From: Bugula neritina
Taxonomy: Eukaryota > Bryozoa > Gymnolaemata > Cheilostomatida > Bugulidae
Assembly: GCA_964035545.1 (NCBI GenBank)
Contig: OZ037768.1
Coordinates: 18,889,700 to 18,953,699 of the forward strand
DNA: 64,000 bases
Reading direction: 5' to 3'
The notes under the pieces are model-generated. The model saw only the letters and a program-made list of their open reading frames with translations. It was not told the origin of the DNA and did not search any database. Below, in pieces: positions 25,201 through 34,490 of this stretch. Both the position numbers and the translations under genes were made by a program. Positions within the stretch are counted from its first letter, which is position 1. Each line of letters opens with the position of its first letter.

Positions 25201-26002
25201 GTATAGATTTAGTATAAACTGGTATACCGTATAGATTCAGTATAAACTGGTATACTGTATAGCTTAAGTGTAGGTTTAGTTGTTAGTATGGAATAAACTC
25301 TCTTAAAACTTTTGCGAAGCCCAACTGGAACATAATAAGTGTCTCTACTAGTACTGTTGGGTTAAAATAGTTTAAACAATCTATTTGAGTCTCCGCAGAA
25401 ACTTTAAAAATCCTAAATAAACTGCAACACATTACTGTATTTGATTGAAAACTATTAATTGAAAGGTCTTGCTGAATTACATATTTTATGCTGACAGATC
25501 TTGTTTAATAGTTTTAACTTGCAGAGTAAATATTTGATTTCAATTATAATAAATAATAACATATTGTCAAATTTTTCTTCTTGTAGATTTACTCTATTGT
25601 TGGGGTTATGTACCCCGATAACAGTGGAGCAGCTTTTTCCCTTTTCAAGTTTTCTCAGGTAATCATGTGACCAGTGCAAGTGATTTAAACTTTGCTGATG
25701 GTTTGATAAAAAGGAATAAAATAACATGTCGGTTGCACTCAACTCAACCCTCCATGCTCTGCTTTATTATCAACTGTACTCAGCTAATGTTTACTGCAAG
25801 ACTGTGATTTTTGTTGTACTTTCAGTCGCTGTCGGCAGCTATAGGATTTTTCTACAGTTCTCATTTGTTGATGAAGTGGCAGCTGCTGATATTAGTTGTC
25901 ACCGGGACAGTTGGGTCTCTTGCTTTCTCCGCCGTCGAATGGCGGCTGCATACCGAGACGCCATATCAAGCTCTTCACAATCAAGCAGATGAATCAAAGT
26001 AG
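19221..26002 (+). CDS. MFSD11: MFSD11 / UNC93-like major facilitator protein
   Basis: Thirteen coding exons: 19221-19334, 20154-20227, 20471-20578, 20939-21018, 21507-21603, 21899-22078, 22451-22500, 22738-22803, 23533-23658, 23901-24069, 24711-24774, 25587-25658, 25826-26002; total 1,377 bp, 458 residues, all phases consistent. Family members have about 450 residues and 12 membrane helices; the transported substrate is unknown. Landmarks of MFSD11: FMLIFTAFQT in helix 1, APIVAVIGPRIAMFLGG, VIWTAQGKYLTLNS followed by GRNSGLFWALFQS, the TGLELTFFSGVYGTCI segment, CSFLLGFGDSCFNTQ, and SAVEW at the end of the last helix. In exon 5 an upstream acceptor at 21447 is also possible, but the one before 21507 gives the family-like sequence. 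Exon 10 is followed by tandem copies of its own 3' end and donor site. Confidence 0.95.
24040..24300 (+). repeat. Tandem repeats copying the MFSD11 exon 10 end and donor site
   Basis: The last 30 bp of exon 10 plus its donor (AGTGCTGCC...CCTGCCAG|GTGAGT) recur about five more times at 35-42 bp spacing. Each copy has TAGTGCTGACA and a donor-like site: ACCTGCCAG|GTTAGT (GT at 24111), ACCTGTCAG|GTGAGT (24152), CCTGCAAG|GTCAGT (24189), CCTGCAAG|GTTAGT (24226), and a decayed CTTCAAAGTTAGT. The true donor is inferred at 24070. Reading past it meets TGA at once, so use of a later donor would truncate the protein. Confidence 0.9.
24444..24482. repeat. Perfect 18-bp inverted repeat, 3-nt loop
   Basis: CTTACCAACATAGTGGTT at 24444-24461 is followed, after TTC, by its exact complement at 24465-24482. 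It lies in MFSD11 intron 10 just after the donor-copy array. Origin unknown. Confidence 0.9.
24860..25262. repeat. 28-bp minisatellite, about 14 copies, with higher-order pattern
   Basis: Unit GTATACTGTATAGATTTAGT plus ATAAACTG, tandem in MFSD11 intron 11. Variant units (GATATAG, GATTTGG, two standard, then a CCGTATAG unit) appear in the same order twice, indicating duplication of a five-unit, 140-bp block. Each unit carries the palindrome GTATAC, also the core of the array near 1.7 kb. Confidence 0.95.
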
Positions 26003-26520
26003 CCCCATTCTCGCTGTGTATATAATACATGTTCAATTACATTGCAATGCAACTCTTATTCTCCTACACACTACTTCTGAAAACTCTGTGGAACAATTAA
26101 GGTTAAGAAAGTTATAAGTTCTTTTTATTTGTTGATAGATATTACAATTTTTTTATGTATACTAACCCGCTATATTTGCTAATTTTATTCTATTAATTGG
26201 TCAAACAGTGTATTTACAATTCAAGAACTTAAAGTATTTGTTTTGTTGTAATTTGTTGTCTTTACATTCCTCAATTTTGATACAGTATATTACATATAAT
26301 TTTGTAAACCTGTATTTCTATATAACTAAACATTAAATACAAGTAAAATATCATAGCATAATATTGCACCATCTATTTATTCATTCAAGTCAATAATTTA
26401 ATGTTGTTTATTTTAAAATAAGGTGCTAATTAAATAATGCTTTGTACTCTTTACATTATAACCCATTTAATAAACTTATTCACTAATAAAATTATATTTC
26501 ATGCCTGTATTACATGTTCA
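26003..26520 (+). other. MFSD11 3' UTR and poly(A) signal candidates
   Basis: AT-rich sequence after the stop codon. AATAAA at 26469-26474 is the clearest poly(A) signal, and weaker variants occur earlier. No other coding signal is seen. Confidence 0.4.
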
Positions 26521-27870
26521 TATTGTAACTTAATTGTAAAATTACAATAACTATTGTATTTACCATGTCTGAATACTGTGCAGTTACCTTTTGATTTATC
26601 TCAAATAGGTTGGCTAAATTTATATAAAACTGTGGAAAGTGAATTTATGGTAACTACTTGTGTGAAAGCACTAAGACTAAAGTGGGTACCATGAGTCTAA
26701 ATAAAATGTATGCTAATCAGCAATAAAATTAAAACTCAAACTTACTACTAAGACTCTTGAGCACTGAAGTCAAAAAGTAATGTGTGTACATATAATATGT
26801 ATGGAGGGATGAGACGTTATTTAATAGTGCGGTCTTAAAATATATAACTTCAATTTCAAAATCTAAACCCTAATATAAATCTAATATATTGAGCACTTTA
26901 ACCATGGTCACAAACTCAAGCTGCTAGCATTTTGCAAATTGCTTGTGACTCCTAGGTGACCCCTAGAGTCACTTGAGCACTCTGGTTTGAGTTTACACAC
27001 CTTTTAAATATGCTTTAGTAGAAACATAAGTTTCTATTATTGCTAAGGTGTGGGCCATGCTGCTCTGTTCTGCGCTGATGAGGGGACAAATCCCGAAACA
27101 GCTGCTGTACACAGATTGATAGATAGCCTACATAATTAAGTGTGTGTATAGGTGTGCCTGCGTGTGCATGTATATATGCATATAATATGTGCACGTACAT
27201 ATTGCTTGATGTCAACAATGACCTAAATTTAATACTTTCTGTCTTACAACTAGTTCAACAATCAAAATGACTACAAGTTCACTCTGTATCTGTCTTTTTA
27301 TTCTACTGCATCAGATATACTCTTGGCTAAAATGCATTCTAGGAAATATTCACTTGCTGATAGCACATCTCTGAAAACTGATGTGAGTGAGATATGCCTC
27401 TCCAACCTAAATTCTTGCTGAGTAAGTTTATTTGTAATATCTTCTCGGACTTGAAGCATAATGTTTATATAAGCTCATAGCAATATGTTGTCTTCTATGA
27501 ATATATAATTATCAAACTAGCATTTATAGTATTTAGTTATAAAAGATAAAGTATGTATAGAAATTCATCATAGAGTGAAACTTTTTAATCCATTACAAGT
27601 TATTGTTTAAATATATTTAAAAAGTTACTAGATGGTATGCAATGCTCTGCGTGATGGATGACACAATGCATTGCACATCACTGTCGAAAACATGCAGCAG
27701 AGAATAAAATTCCAGAATATACTTAATATCTATTTGTACCTCTCTACAGTAAAGCTTTGTGATGTAGTTGATGTGAATTATGAAGATTAATTATAAATGT
27801 ATTGCCCACATAAATTTTATTGTGCATGCTAGCAGCCAGCTAGTGTGACAATCCACAAAATATATTTTTA
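26521..27870. other. Intergenic sequence, nothing recognised
   Basis: AT-rich; short open frames only. No repeats shared with other parts of the window were noticed. Confidence 0.4.
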
Positions 27871-27872
27871 GA

Positions 27873-28165
27873 AATCCAGATGAAGTTATAGAGATGAAAG
27901 TCTTCATTAATAAAGTAAAGAGTGCTATTGGTAGAGATGGGTTAGATGATGGAGTATGTGTGCTTGAGAAAGTGATAGACTACTTGTATAACATTGAAAG
28001 ATATTGAAGAGGGAGATGACAATGAAGTTGTCTTCTCAATTAGTAACAAGAAGACAACTTTCAAATCTACATTTTACAACGCACTTGGTAGCATCAGAAG
28101 AAAAATGGTGGGATAGTAGTGACAGTGACTCTAAAGCTATTTCCTACAGACAGAACAAAATATGT
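27873..28165 (+). pseudogene. Frame-broken coding fragment, family unknown
   Basis: After an acceptor-like TATTTTTAG, one frame reads NPDEVIEMKVFINKVKSAIG then GLDDGVCVLEKVIDYLYNIERY and stops. A one-base shift continues EEGDDNEVVFSISNKKTTFK and KSTFYNALGSIRRKM. A second shift continues EEKWWDSSDSDSKAISYRQ. The three pieces look protein-coding (charged, helical) and abut at the shifts, which suggests a decayed gene or retrocopy. I do not recognise the family; a chance run of open frame is possible. Confidence 0.3.
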
Positions 28166-29076
28166 TACTCCAAAGTAAAATTAAATAGAAAATGGCTAAA
28201 GGCTGTTAAATATTGTTTTACAGTAAAAGTAATCAGTATTCTCTGTATTGAAACCCCAGCTGTTGACCTAATAATTTTCAGCTAAACTCTAAAGTATGTT
28301 TTTTTATTACTGTAATTACACATAAGTTTACATGCATAGGCCTATATACATTTTTATTACCATCTAATGTCTGTATATATGTGTATGTCACTGAGATAGA
28401 ACTACAGCTAGTAGTATCATGAATATGTCTGTATATCTAGAGCTTTCTTATCTTTTGAAGGGAGCCCCATTTAGTTCCTATGGCTATAGCTAAAATTATT
28501 CTATGGAAATAAATAATTATTAATAAATTAAATAACATACTAATTAAAATGATTTTGAAACATAATTCTGAGAGCATTTGACATGGCAGTATTGATTGCT
28601 GCAAGACATAAATCTTTCGCTGGTGCATTATTTTACGGTGCTTACACCACACCATGCAGCAAGGCTACAAACAATAATCAAGTTCAAAACTACATTAACA
28701 TAACACAAACCTTTAAAATCCAATAACTTTTTGTGACAAATGAGTAGAAAATCAATATAAATAACTGTATTTAACATCATAAGAAAGAAGAAAATGTTTT
28801 AGAAACTTGTTTGCTATACGCCATTTGTTTTTTAATTTTAAATATTTGATTAAATATATTGCATATTTTTCTAAAAGGACCAGTTCCATTTTAAACCTCC
28901 AGCAAAGAAGTTGTGTTGTTTGTTTAAACTTTTACTCATATAATACCCACACACCAATGCTGGGTAAAAATGCATTTATGTTTTTCCTCTCCTTGCTCTG
29001 TGGTATGTCAAGAAACTCAACTGGTGTTGTTCATGTCAACTTCCAAATGACAAACTGTCCTTTAGATAGAGATTCT

Positions 29077-29304
29077 TCACAAGGGTTGCCACATGCAAGA
29101 ACAAAGTCTTGGTCCATGACACTGGCTACCTAAAATGCTCCCTGATGCTGACTGTCTATGCACTGCTTTCTGGTTACAGAATTCCATTCTAACTGCAACA
29201 ATCCCTGCTTCATGCGAGAGATCATGCTCCTTTCCACACTTAGCAGGAGCTTCTCTGGTCTTAGCTGACTCTACTGTGTTGCCCTGGCTGGTGGATGCTT
29301 CAGG
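29077..29304 (-). pseudogene. In-frame continuation beyond the integrase gene stop
   Basis: Directly after the TAA at 29307-29305 the same frame stays open for 75 codons to a TGA at 29079-29077. It reads EASTSQGNTVESAKTREAPA and later GSQCHGPRLCSC. An REA...SQCHG arrangement recalls the cysteine-rich tail of KRBA2-like proteins, though most of the tail's cysteines are missing or in other frames. It may be a former C-terminal part cut off by a nonsense mutation. Confidence 0.4.
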
Positions 29305-30559
29305 TTAGTTCAAGGGCTGCAGACTAATAGAAGGACCCGTTGATGAGGAGACTGCTGTCTGGTCAATGACTAACTGAGGTTTTGTCTCCAGTTCTGGCTC
29401 AGTTTCCTTAGTTTCAATTCTTGTGGAAAGCTCTAAACCATCCTCTTTTTGCTGAATTTCAAGCTCAGCACAGTGTATATGTGGCGACTGGTGAAATACC
29501 ACTTCATAGGGTGATTTGCTTGTTGTTGCACTGACGGAAGTGTTGATGGCATATGTGATGTAATGAAGACCTTCAGCCCACCCTTTCTCTGGATGCTCTT
29601 CTAGCCATTCTCCCAACTTTAGTTGCAGATCTCCATTGCTTATCTCCATACAGCCCTGAGATTGGATGATAGCAAGGCCTGGCCATTTCTCCATGAGTCC
29701 ACTGATGACCCCAGCAACAAGTTCTTTGTCGTTGTCAGACCGCAGAATGCGTGGTGCTCCAAACAAACAAAAGGTTTGGACCAGTTTTTCTGCCACCTCT
29801 GCAGTTTGCTTGGATGTCAGGGGATGAGTCCAACTGAATTTGCTGAAGTGGTCTTGCATGTGCAGTATCCACTTGTAGTCCTGGTCGGGCCTGCTGGTCA
29901 TGTCAATCAGGTCAATCTGCATTTTTGTCATGTGAGCCAAAGAGATGATTGGTTCTTCTGCAGGTAGTTTCTTCTTGGAAACTCGTGTAGAGCATTCTGT
30001 GCAGGTGCGGAGAAATAAGGGGATCATGTCATGACGAATTCCGGAGTAGTTGCTTTTGGTTTCTTCCCATGTCTTGTCTCGACCAGAATGGCCCACTCTA
30101 ATGTGGCAGCTAGAAATATATGAAGACAACAGAATGAGCGGATTTTTACAGTACATTACAAAACTCTTAATTGGTGAGATAAAAAAGTCATTAAATGAAG
30201 TCTCATATTAAAATACAAGAAAGTATTCTAGAAATTTTAGAAGAAAATTAAATACAACATGCATACTGTTTTATGGTGTCAAAAATTTCTTCTTTGGTCA
30301 CAACAGGAGACGATGTTTTTATGCAACAGAGTATCACTCTAGATTCAATTTCTTGAATCTTGAACTTTTTGAGGGCCCAGAACTTGAAATAACTTCCTTC
30401 AGGGCATCTCATCCCTTTTGGTAATTGTATTGCCTGAAGAGCCTTGTTATAGGTGTCCTGGGTGATGAAAAAGCTGCCCTGCTTGCTGAAACTAAGATTC
30501 CTGACATGCTCCTCCAACAGTCTGTAGAATTGTTTTTTCTGTTCCTGGTTGTCCTCCAT
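29305..30559 (-). CDS. KRBA2-like integrase-derived gene, two exons
   Basis: Exon 1 30559-30267 and exon 2 30109-29305 join in phase (CA|C gives His) to 1,098 bp, 365 residues. Order: an N-terminal domain (LPKGMRCPEGSYFKFWALKK), an H2C2 zinc-binding segment across the junction (CHIRVGHSGRDKTW ... CTEC), then a retroviral-type integrase core. The three acidic positions are present (QIDLID, RSDNDKE, GCMEISNG). However, the stretch before the third is about seven residues shorter than usual, and the Gly and Arg/Gly next to these residues are changed, so catalysis is unlikely. SPYEVVFHQ and an acidic, Thr/Ser-rich tail follow. It is either a domesticated gene (intact frame, spliced intron) or a decaying element copy; the open frame after the stop favours recent decay. 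Confidence 0.75.
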
Positions 30560-30599
30560 GATGTCTCTGTCTCGTAGCTCTTGCTAACTGCAGTTGAAC

Positions 30600-32470
30600 A
30601 TCAGAATTTGAACTGAATACTGATTTGGGAGTATGAGCTTATAGACCAGCAGTTGACTAGTTATGTTTGCAGTTGGCATTTTGCCTAGGGGAGATTACAT
30701 TTGGCATTTCTACTAGCATAAATTGGCAAAGCTACTAGGAGAATCGCTAATCCTAATAGGGCAGTGTACAATTAATTCTCAGTCATGTTATAGTAGAATT
30801 CTCCTATAAGTAAAAATGCTAATAAAAATGTTCCTTAGAAAAGATGCCAATTGTAATATCTAATAGTAGTACAAGCAATTTTACTAGTAGACACTGCAAA
30901 TGGCATTATATTTTCCGAAGGAGTTTACGATTGGCAACTTTATCAAAAAAATTGTGGATTAACCACTAAATTGCCAACTCTGCTATGACATATGCGTGTT
31001 GTGTTGTGTGCATCCTATGTAATATCTATTCTGATTCACAATAATTTGTATGCCTATAATATAAGACTGGGTTTACTGTAGCAGTGTATAAGCATAAGCC
31101 AGGATTGACTGTAGTTGAATAAAATAACACGCTGTGGTTTGAATACGTAGTTGGTTTTAAACCCTGCAGCACAATTATCATATCAGCAGCAGTTCAAATT
31201 TTCAATTTGATATACTGCTTGAATGTCTATGTTAACATCGTTTCAAAGGCACCATCAGCATCTCTGTTTGACTTTAGTTGGTATAGGCTACCTAAGTCAT
31301 ACATTACAAATTAACCTATTATAAATTATTACTATATTATCTAAAAATAAGTTTGAAGAACAAATCATTTGAATTTGTGTATTTATTTAATAAAGTAATT
31401 CTGAGTGTAAATAAATTTATAAGTACAGAATATTTTCAACTCCATCACCAGTAAGTGTAATTAAAACTATAAACAATATAAAAGTAATAAAAGTACATAT
31501 ACTCCAAAGCATATTGGTGCTGAAAATGTGAAAATAAACATTATTTGTCTTGGAATATGCTTTTTCACAGTAACTGTGATCGACAGGAAGGATACCTATG
31601 CACAGGGCACTGCTCTCTATAGGCATGCACACAGCTTGTCTACAAAAAGCCAATGTGAAAGCTTTGCAATTTTGGTGGAAAGCACCAGTTCAGAGTAATT
31701 TCAAACTCACCAAATAATATATTTGTTGCAGCTTTTAGGTTAGCTTGGGGGGGGGGGGCTCGGTATAATAGTATGGGTTGCTTGGCTTTCGATGTAACTC
31801 TAGCTCCTGTCATTCTGTAAGGGGAAAGAATTAAAACGCCAGGTTAGGGTATTTGTCTGGTGGTGCTCCGCAGTCTAGGATCCTGAGCTAGCACTCACTG
31901 ATACACCCCAACACATTCTATTGTATTTAAAAGCATCTACTCTCCTCTGTCCACAATCCTCAAGCGCACTCAATCTTCTTCAATTACTCCTCAATCCCTA
32001 ATCTTTCTCATACACACTCTGTTTTACATCTGCCACACTCATACAAGCCACACCCCTACTATATCTACGGTATATTAATGCAAATATCACACCCGTACAG
32101 AGTTGTGCACCCCCATACACGCAACAATAAAAGGAGACAACTACAACTAGGTTAAAAATCTTAATACAACAATTTTACCACAGGATGTACATATTGTAGC
32201 TGTTGAAATGTATTATAATTACTAATTCTCAGTTTTAATACAGGCTTACATCTTTCATGTGCTGCTTTGCTTTATGAAAAGATGAACGTGGCGAGATGCG
32301 AACATGAAGTGCACGTAAACCAATGATCAAACATCAGTTAACTGCTGGTGTATACTGTAATTGATAAAATAATACAAGAAAAAAAAAAGAAAATACCTCT
32401 ATTTGCAGGCAAAGATGAAAGTTAATATTTTCGAATGTATAAAAAATACAATCTACAGTATATTTGTATA
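30600..32470. other. No clear gene; poly-G run
   Basis: Mostly AT-rich sequence. A run of G at about 31747-31757. Around 31900-32110 is a C/A-rich strand of unclear nature. Repeated words such as AATTGGCA and CTACTAG at 30690-30950 recur at 33050-33100, hinting at an old shared repeat. Confidence 0.4.
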
Positions 32471-32473
32471 ACA

Positions 32474-32960
32474 GTTTTTTTTTTTTGTTTTTTTTTGTTT
32501 TTTTTTTTTTTAATATTATAAGGTACATATAATATTATTATATAAATACAGTATGATGCTTGAAAATAAAGATTGTATTGAGTATTATATTGAGTGTATG
32601 AGTGTTATAGCCTGGCCTTGGTTGTCATCTGTTCTGGGTAATTAGAACATCAGTCTTCTAGTGAGGTTCAAGAATGAAATGACTGATTCCCAGTTATCCG
32701 TGGAGGGGTTAGTATGAGCTCTGGCGACATCATAGTCTGCACACAAGTACATGTAGTGATATGCTGTTTCTTCTTCTATTAAACAAGTACATACTGGGGT
32801 GTATGTAAGATTTATTCTGTATTGGAAAGAAAGGAGCCTGCTGTGACCAGTGAGAAGATCACATAATGCTCCAACATCTTTTCTCCTGTTGTTCAATGGT
32901 AGTGGTTTGTGGAACAAATGTTCCGGTTCCAGAACAGAGAGTATGCCATATGGGCACATA
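32474..32960 (-). mobile_element. 5'-truncated non-LTR retrotransposon (LINE) 3' end with poly(A) tail
   Basis: The open frame 32959-32642 reads LLTGHSRLLSFQYRINLTYT, then C.C..EEETAYHYMYLCADYD and WESVISFLNLTRRL. This is the arrangement at the C terminus of jockey/RTE-type LINE polymerases (TGH, Cys pair, EET..H...C..Y). A 3' UTR of about 130 bp follows, then a poly(A) tail interrupted by single C residues (T-rich on the plus strand, 32476-32511). An in-frame stop lies just upstream of the frame, consistent with 5' truncation at insertion. Target duplication not identified. Confidence 0.65.
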
Positions 32961-33030
32961 CTCTCGAATCAGTATTCAATTGTAATTGATTGACTGCTAG
33001 TAGAATCGGCTTTTCTCCGAGTCGAGTTTT

Positions 33031-33084
33031 CAATTGTCATCGCAACTAGGATAAATTGGCATATCCTAGTAGCGATAACAATTG
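33031..33084. repeat. 23-bp inverted repeat, 8-nt loop, two mismatches
   Basis: CAATTGTCATCGCAACTAGG (33031-33050) plus ATA pairs with 33062-33084, with mismatches at two positions. The loop is AATTGGCA. A small fold-back element remnant is possible. Confidence 0.8.
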
Positions 33085-33589
33085 GCAATTCTCCTAGCAA
33101 TTTTGAACAAAAGGCTCCTGTTGGCCGCTGTGGTGTTACAGTAATCATCAAAGCTATAACCATATTAATTGCTATTCTTAGTTCAAGTATAAACATAATC
33201 AATATTATAAATTAAACTTACAAATTCTACTCCTGCTAGGTTTTAATTACTTCATGTGAAAGTTTGAAGCTGTCCCTGACTGGTTGAGCGACCTAAGCAC
33301 ACGCTCTGGAAAACTGTCTCGCTTAGAAGTTATCCTTTCTCCACAAACTTTACCGCAATCATTTATTTGTTATTGCTAGGTAACATTTTCTTATTTTCAT
33401 TGAAAATGTGATAAAAGTAAGTGCATTTGTTAATCATGAGGTTGCAGCTATAACCTATGGTCATTTGAAAGCTCTGTAACTTATAAAAGGTGCAGTATTG
33501 GTTTTTGCAGACTATCGTGATAACTCATAGCCGTTAGCCAGAGAAGAAATAATATTTAAATTTATGATCTTTTAAACAAAAAGCAAAAA

Positions 33590-34030
33590 ATTGAGCTTAA
33601 AGTTAAACTTAAACTAAAAGTAAAAGTAAATCATTTAGTAAATGACTAATCTGGTAATCATCTAATCACTAATGAGTGAAGTAAACTTAATGTTAAAGTT
33701 CACTGCTAAACAGTAAACTAAAACTTGACGTGTAAGTTAAAGTTGGCACAAATGCAAGTCCAACTACAACTTGTAGTACAAAATTCACAATTCAACTTCA
33801 AGAGTCATTACTCAGTCAAGACTAGGGTAGTTATTAACTCTTACGCTAAGTCTAACAGACACTCGCACTGACAGTAACACTATCACTTATCAGTATGAGT
33901 ATCTCACTGTTTGTACTTCAGTCTACTTGCCACTTGGTATTGTACTTGTAGCTGTAAGTCAAAGTGTGCCGTTGACTTACAGTTACACTAACTCTAAGTC
34001 TAAGCGTGAATCTGAAAGTGAGATTGAGTG
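33590..34030. repeat. Period-6 low-complexity array (AAGTTAAACTTA type)
   Basis: Short units such as AAAGTT, AAACTT, AAAGTA, CTAAGT and CTAAGC follow in loose six-base register, with A(G/C)T alternating. Similar in style to the arrays at 17.1, 42.4 and 44.2 kb but more diverged. Confidence 0.55.
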
Positions 34031-34490
34031 GATAATTTAATTAAACTGTAAAGGAATTCGACTCACAATCGCATAAGGCTAAGCTTGAAGTGAAATATTA
34101 ATTATTAATATAAGCATAATGATGAAGTTATTCTAATCAAATTCAATGTTGAAAACTTAATGATAATCTTTAAGATGCTAAAAACTAGATCAAGTAGTTT
34201 GCAACTAACTTGCCTAAACTTAACGCCTGTAGTAAATTAATCAAAGTTATAAAAAAACTAGTGGAGCAAGTCAAGTTAACTTGGGTAAAAAAATTCCTCA
34301 CATACTCTAATTAGCTAATAATACTCAATTCGTTATTGCTTAAGCCCAGATCTGTTTATGATAGTATACGGTAGCTCTAAGGAAAAGTGGTTGATTTGAA
34401 CTTTTACTTCCAGCTTCACAGTCTGACTCTGCACATATGTTTCCTTTATGCATTGTATTGTTTTGTTTTTCAGATTTATTGTTAGCATAG

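Noticed and set aside
29120-29260. hAT transposase dimerisation-like string (TIPASCERSCSF) on the plus strand
   Set aside because: Only about a dozen residues fit. The minus strand is open in phase with the integrase gene here, which explains the region better.
31417-31653. Minus-strand frame with a hydrophobic stretch that could be a membrane segment
   Set aside because: AT-rich DNA readily encodes such stretches; no splice sites, domain or neighbouring exon support it.
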